A DNA stretch of 64,000 nucleotides from Moraxellaceae bacterium (GTDB lineage: Bacteria > Pseudomonadota > Gammaproteobacteria > Pseudomonadales > Moraxellaceae), in assembly GCA_029237815.1 (NCBI GenBank), contig JAQZBP010000006.1, positions 531,934 to 595,933 on the forward strand, read 5' to 3'. The notes beneath the pieces are model-generated. The model was not told the origin of the DNA and did not search any database. It saw only the letters and a list, made by a program, of their open reading frames with translations. The translations under genes and the position numbers were made by a program. Shown piece by piece: positions 61,889 to 64,000 of this stretch (positions are counted from its first letter, which is position 1; each line of letters opens with the position of its first letter).

Positions 61889-62788
61889 ATGAACATGGCT
61901 CTCGAAACCTTACAACAACTCGGGCAGCAGCTTGATAGCGGCGTTTTTCCATGTGTACACAATGGCGGCTTTGTCAGACCCCTCGAATCCGCCATTACTT
62001 CAACTAGGGGTGAGGAAACCGAAGATGAAAGACAAAGAGCGAGAAGATCCGCAACCCGATCACGGCAATGGTCCGCCTCCGGGCAAGGGTCGTCCTGTGG
62101 ACAAGGGACCCGAGGATCATGGCCGTCCGGTGACGCCTCACCGCTCGTCCGCCCAGATCTTCAACAGCAGTACCGAGAAGAGCTGAGTGCGGTTCGTGAC
62201 GCCTACCCCAAATCCCTGGCTTGGCCTCTAGACGAGGGCATGTTGCTGCTAGTGGAAAGCGCACTGATTCACGGTCTCGGTCGTAGCGCGCTTTTTCTGG
62301 TAGTAGTGCCGCGTGATACTCGGAGAAGGGTAACAAGCTGGGGCTTTTGGGGTAGTTTGGCGCTACCTGGATCTTGGATTGGCCCACGACACACCAATGC
62401 TCCGGACGGTTCTATTTGTGCCTTTGAACTTCGGGACGGCACGTGGCAACAAGGAGACTCGCTGGTAAAGCTGCTGGACTTGTACAGTCTTTGGGCAGCA
62501 CGGCACCTGCACATGGAGCGCTATCAGCGCTGGCCTGGTTATCAATCTGTGCAGCACACCTTTGAGCGGATTGTCGAGCTGAGGCCCGATGAATACTGCG
62601 GCTGCTCTAACTCGGACAAGCTCTACAAGGACTGTTGTCAGTCCAAGGACCAAAAGACAAGTCAACTCGCTGCGGCGATCCAGTATGCCAACTCTGGCTT
62701 TGGCTCCCGCTTGCCTCCTGATTGTGTCAACGATTTTTTGCTGCACCGTAAGAACCATGAGGTCATTATGGCTCTTACGACGGCATAA
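61889..62788 (+). CDS. E2(UBC)-like protein with SEC-C zinc motif (start uncertain)
   Basis: Open frame of 299 aa. The supported part starts around residue 92 (YREELSAVRDAYPKSLAWPL). RHTNAPDGSICAFELRDGTW (168-186) matches the E2 active-site pattern: an HPN-like HTN, then GSIC with the candidate catalytic Cys177, then a Trp and SLVKLLDLYSLWAARHLH, as in UBC folds. A SEC-C type zinc motif CGCSNSDKLYKDCC lies at 237-250. Residues 1-90 are low-complexity Arg/Ser sequence out of frame with the small ORF at 62025, and no good start is seen near residue 90. The N-terminus is therefore uncertain, and the gene may be a decayed or recombined remnant. E1 and ubiquitin-like partners are not in the window. 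Confidence 0.6.
   Translation: MNMALETLQQLGQQLDSGVFPCVHNGGFVRPLESAITSTRGEETEDERQRARRSATRSRQWSASGQGSSCGQGTRGSWPSGDASPLVRPDLQQQYREELSAVRDAYPKSLAWPLDEGMLLLVESALIHGLGRSALFLVVVPRDTRRRVTSWGFWGSLALPGSWIGPRHTNAPDGSICAFELRDGTWQQGDSLVKLLDLYSLWAARHLHMERYQRWPGYQSVQHTFERIVELRPDEYCGCSNSDKLYKDCCQSKDQKTSQLAAAIQYANSGFGSRLPPDCVNDFLLHRKNHEVIMALTTA
62025..62186 (+). CDS. Small Pro/Gly/His-rich ORF, possible N-terminus of a ubiquitin-like protein
   Basis: 53 aa from the ATG at 62025 with GTGAGG about nine bases upstream. MKDKEREDPQPDHGNGPPPG then KGRPVDKGPEDHGRPVTPHR: a disordered, charged, Pro/Gly-rich peptide like the N-terminal leaders that precede ubiquitin-like domains in some bacterial multi-ubiquitin proteins. 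No ubiquitin-like beta-grasp follows; the frame stops after FNSSTEKS just where the E2-like domain begins in another frame. It might be a truncated remnant after a deletion, or a chance ORF. Recognition is from memory of leader composition only. Confidence 0.4.
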   Translation: MKDKEREDPQPDHGNGPPPGKGRPVDKGPEDHGRPVTPHRSSAQIFNSSTEKS

Positions 62789-62909
62789 CATTCTTAGAAA
62801 ATGGATTCGAATTTGAGGCTTCTAATTGAGTCAGCTGCTGGCGCCTTTAAATTAGTTATCGATGATATAGAGGCAGTCATCTTAATAAGACCCTAAACAT
62901 TATGCTGCT

Positions 62910-63578
62910 ATGAACCATTGGCTTGAAACTTCAAAAAGAAATCTTATTCCCTTAAGCATCGCGGGAAGCTTCGAAGATGCTTTGTCCGAATGGATATTCA
63001 CAGGAAATGTATTGTCTTATGAAGATGACGAGGAAGTTCAATGCCAGTTATGCGAACACCTCGACTTGGCATATCACTTTGAAATTAATAACAAGCTAAA
63101 TAATAAAACGCTTTTGGTCGGATCTAGCTGCATATTGCGATTCGATAGAATTCTTGTTTCTGACAAGAATGGAAACGCTCTTTATGCATATGAACAAAGA
63201 AAGAGTCGCCTTGATGAGGCTCGAAAGGATCAGATCCGCGAACAAACTCTTGAGCCATTAAGGCTCCTCTGGCGGCATGTTAAACAAGACGAGAATCTTG
63301 CTGCTCATATTGAGCGGAATGCGAAGCTTCTGAAGAAGGAAGGTTCTCTTCCACCTGCTGATCTTTTGTCTGTTTTCAAAGAAATGAAGATGCGGGGAAT
63401 AAATTATCAAGCGCATCTATATAAAGTTAACTTACGTGTGTATTACGAGGTGCTTAAACTTGAGAAAATGTCGCCAGATGATCTCAGATTGATAAAAGGC
63501 GCCTTCTCGACACAGCAGCTTAAGCGTTATCAAAGTCTGTTTGAGACCAAAAGGGACGGAAATTCACCGAGAAAATGA
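62910..63578 (+). CDS. Hypothetical protein with Cys-motif (possible zinc-binding)
   Basis: 222 aa, AT-rich codon use. C45-x2-C48-x-H50 (VQCQLCEHL), then NNKTLLVGSSCILRF (C74): the CxxC ... VGSxCIxRF pattern is a recurring zinc-knuckle-like motif in mobile-element and phage proteins. The C-terminal 130 residues are helical and charged with no recognised domain. Only weak ribosome-site sequence before the ATG at 62910. Last gene of block B, ending 57 bases before the right arm. Confidence 0.6.
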   Translation: MNHWLETSKRNLIPLSIAGSFEDALSEWIFTGNVLSYEDDEEVQCQLCEHLDLAYHFEINNKLNNKTLLVGSSCILRFDRILVSDKNGNALYAYEQRKSRLDEARKDQIREQTLEPLRLLWRHVKQDENLAAHIERNAKLLKKEGSLPPADLLSVFKEMKMRGINYQAHLYKVNLRVYYEVLKLEKMSPDDLRLIKGAFSTQQLKRYQSLFETKRDGNSPRK

Positions 63579-63634
63579 TTTCCAGCCTCTCGGCTATCCA
63601 TCAGGGAAATTATCCAAGCAAATGAGGCAGCCTT

Positions 63635-63790
63635 AATTAGGGATGCTAGGAAAGGATTGAACCACCGAGAGCGATCCGACACTCCTTGATGCCCCGGCAG
63701 TCTGCATAAAAATCTTAACAGTTGGCCCGGACAGTAGCTCTTACCCTGATCCCAGAATGACAAAAGCCCGCTAATGCGGGCTTTTTGATG
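63635..63790 (-). repeat. Right island arm (R)
   Basis: 63635-63770 is the inverse of 59031-59166 (136 bp, one mismatch). To the right it continues through a complete terminator hairpin (GCCCGC-TAAT-GCGGGC) to the inverted tRNA-Gly 3' end at 63791. Read on the minus strand, order and content match the left arm: tRNA end, terminator, CATTCTGGGATCAGGG, 24-base block. Confidence 0.93.
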
Positions 63791-63839
63791 TGGAGCGGGT
63801 GATGGGAATCGAACCCACGCTAGCAGCTTGGGAAGCTGC
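63791..63839 (-). pseudogene. Inverted 49-nt copy of the tRNA-Gly 3' half
   Basis: Reads, on the minus strand, GCAGCTTCCCAAGCTGC then on through the T arm, acceptor strand and CCA of tRNA-Gly(CCC), identical to 55490-55538. Further right the sequence diverges from the tRNA: no D arm and no 5' acceptor strand that pairs with CACCCGC. It is therefore a 3' fragment, not a functional tRNA. Marks the right island boundary, in inverted rather than direct orientation. Confidence 0.9.
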
Positions 63840-64000
63840 GGTGGTACCGCTGTAGTCCTGACGGAATCCCTTCATTACACCGCCGTCTCGATCTGATGGG
63901 GTGACGATACCGGTACCGGATGCAGGGACGGTAGACCTGTTGGAATGCCGTGGAGTCCGCCCATGGTCGGTTGCCGATGACAGGGGTGGCCCGGTCGGGC
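63840..64000. other. GC-rich sequence right of the island
   Basis: GC-rich and core-like in composition. A minus-strand open frame enters from the right edge and reaches a stop near 63827, but I cannot recognise a protein in it, so no gene is called. Confidence 0.3.

Noticed and set aside
55539..63790. Integrase, transposase or excisionase for the island
   Set aside because: No ORF has the tyrosine-recombinase, serine-recombinase or DDE residues; RmuC and the PIN protein are not recombinases.
63791..63884. Second complete tRNA-Gly at the right boundary
   Set aside because: Only the 3' 49 nt match; the 5' acceptor strand and D arm are missing and do not pair.

Overview
The window is a GC-rich gammaproteobacterial chromosome segment. 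Typical gammaproteobacterial synteny supports this: def-fmt-rsmB next to dprA-tsaC-hemF-aroE, znuBC-zur/znuA, polA-engB with cytochromes c5/c4 and dsbA, and gpmI-envC-ctpA next to hisF-hisA-hisH-hisB. A desT/desC-desB locus is arranged as in pseudomonads. I do not assign a genus.

Layout: 1-3.9 kb holds membrane fatty acid desaturases, their ferredoxin-type reductase and a divergent FabR/DesT-type repressor with two palindromic operators. 3.9-7.7 kb is a three-gene glycosyltransferase operon in which two paralogous TPR-glycosyltransferases flank a smaller one. 8-35 kb is mostly housekeeping: quinone oxidoreductase, acyl-CoA dehydrogenase, rsmB/fmt/def, LysM protein, dprA, tsaC, hemF, aroE, gamma-class carbonic anhydrase, prlC, the zinc uptake locus with a probable Zur box, homoserine kinase, polA, engB, cytochromes, dsbA, rmuC and a GST. 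35-41 kb is a three-gene operon on the minus strand: a Slam-like TPR/beta-barrel protein, a FecR-domain protein carrying two TbpB-barrel-like repeats, and an O-GlcNAc-transferase-like (GT41) enzyme. 41-50 kb is gpmI-envC-ctpA and a hisBHAF cluster that contains an HD-domain hydrolase, a REP-type palindrome cluster and a frameshift in hisB. 50.7-55 kb encodes a large Ig-like lipoprotein and a FadL/OmpP1-type porin.

From the tRNA-Gly(CCC) gene at 55.47 kb to 63.84 kb lies an AT-richer accessory island. It is bounded by the intact tRNA on the left and by an inverted 49-nt copy of the tRNA 3' end on the right. Inside are two cargo blocks. Block A has a NACHT-type STAND NTPase and a DUF6236-like protein. 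Block B has a membrane-anchored protein, a PIN/Xre-ImmA toxin-antitoxin-like pair with its own operator, an E2(UBC)-like protein with a SEC-C zinc motif overlapping a small Pro/Gly-rich ORF, and a Cys-motif protein. Each block has its own inverted repeats (20 bp perfect for A, 136 bp with one mismatch for B). They meet at a 58-bp near-perfect palindrome built on a shared terminator. No integrase or transposase is visible. The island looks like two tandem, non-autonomous, defence-like cassettes, and this is the most unusual structure in the window.

Limits: family assignments come from motifs read by eye; no searches were run.
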